Origin: Phycisphaerales bacterium
GTDB lineage: Bacteria > Planctomycetota > Phycisphaerae > Phycisphaerales > SM1A02
Reading direction: 5' to 3'
Assembly (NCBI GenBank): GCA_003520025.1
Contig: DOVP01000167.1
Span: forward strand, 1 to 6,555
DNA length: 6,555 bases
A program made the position numbers and the translations under genes. Each line of letters opens with the position of its first letter. The first letter of the stretch is position 1. Under the pieces are notes generated by a model, which saw nothing but the letters and a program-made list of their open reading frames with translations, did not search any database and was not told the DNA's origin. Shown in pieces: positions 6,152 through 6,555 of the stretch.

Positions 6152-6555
6152 ATGCGGATTCTGCTTGCCAATCCACGCGGCTTCTGCGCCGGAGTCTATA
6201 TGGCGATCGACGTCGTGGAGCAGTTGCTCGATGTGGTCGATGGCGAGCCGATTTACGTCTTTCACGAGATCGTGCACAACAAGCATGTGGTGCAGCGATT
6301 CATCAACCGCGGCGTCACCTTCGTCGAGTCCATCGCCGACGTGCCCGAGGGCGCGATTCTCGTATTCAGTGCCCATGGCGTCAGCCCAGAAGTCCGAATG
6401 CGAGCTCAGGAACGCTGCCTGATCGCCATCGATGCCACATGCCCACTGGTCACCAAAGTCCACGCCGAGGCCATTCGATACGCGGCCCGGGGCTGGCAGA
6501 TCCTGCTCATCGGCCACGAGAACCATCAGGAGATCATCGGGACCAGAGGTGAAGT
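6152..6555 (+). CDS. ispH: IspH, 4-hydroxy-3-methylbut-2-enyl diphosphate reductase, 3'-truncated by window edge
   Basis: Iron-sulfur enzyme that carries out the last step of the MEP pathway, reducing HMBPP to IPP and DMAPP in the cytosol. The frame is open from the ATG at 6152 to the end of the window, giving 134 complete codons of an expected total of about 310 or more. The N-terminus, [13 protein letters not shown], matches the family directly. Visible key residues are Cys12 and Cys97 (two of three 4Fe-4S ligands; the third lies beyond the window), His42 in EIVHN, His75 in SAHGVS, His125 in IGHENH and the catalytic Glu127 two residues later. The motif after Cys12 reads GVYMAI where the E. 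coli enzyme has GVDRAI. AGGAG at 6142-6146 supports the start. It is transcribed away from hpnC, and its product supplies the precursors of the farnesyl diphosphate that HpnD uses. Confidence 0.95.
   Translation, partial: MRILLANPRGFCAGVYMAIDVVEQLLDVVDGEPIYVFHEIVHNKHVVQRFINRGVTFVESIADVPEGAILVFSAHGVSPEVRMRAQERCLIAIDATCPLVTKVHAEAIRYAARGWQILLIGHENHQEIIGTRGE

Noticed and set aside
5503..6552. Plus-strand open frame of 349 codons
   Set aside because: It runs antisense to hpnC, crosses the intergenic region and then overlaps ispH in another frame. Both real genes have clear motifs, and the product resembles nothing known to me.

Overview
The window is a stretch of bacterial chromosome with almost no non-coding DNA. 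It looks GC-rich by eye and carries six genes in the order map -> , prolyl oligopeptidase -> , <- hpnE, <- hpnD, <- hpnC, ispH ->. The two end genes are cut by the window: map lacks its 5' end and ispH lacks its 3' part. I see no mobile element, RNA gene, CRISPR array or prophage sequence. Gene content and the sequence style of HpnC/D/E and IspH suggest a Planctomycetota-like bacterium. That placement is an impression from remembered family sequences, not a measurement; other Gram-negative lineages with hpnCDE and a MEP pathway are possible.

Bases 1-2898 (+ strand) hold a peptide-processing pair: a divergent type I methionine aminopeptidase, then, 12 bases later and behind a good Shine-Dalgarno sequence, a full-length S9A prolyl oligopeptidase with a complete Ser-Asp-His triad and a short hydrophobic N-terminus. 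They are probably co-transcribed.

Bases 2892-6054 (- strand) hold a compact three-gene squalene operon transcribed hpnC-hpnD-hpnE. Neighbouring genes overlap by four bases (ATGA between hpnC and hpnD, GTGA between hpnD and hpnE), which suggests translational coupling. By the known family functions, HpnD joins two farnesyl diphosphates into presqualene diphosphate, HpnC converts that to hydroxysqualene, and HpnE, a flavoprotein, reduces it to squalene. hpnE runs tail-to-tail into the prolyl oligopeptidase gene, with the two stop codons overlapping within seven bases. A perfect 10-bp inverted repeat inside the last codons of hpnE may serve as a two-way terminator.

Bases 6055-6151 are the only real intergenic space. 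From it ispH, the last enzyme of the MEP isoprenoid pathway, is transcribed away from hpnC. The locus therefore places C5 isoprenoid supply head-to-head with C30 squalene synthesis. No squalene-hopene cyclase, squalene epoxidase or carotenoid gene is present here, so the fate of the squalene cannot be read from this window.

I found no clearly undescribed system. The observations below are points of gene architecture and residue-level deviations in otherwise recognisable families.
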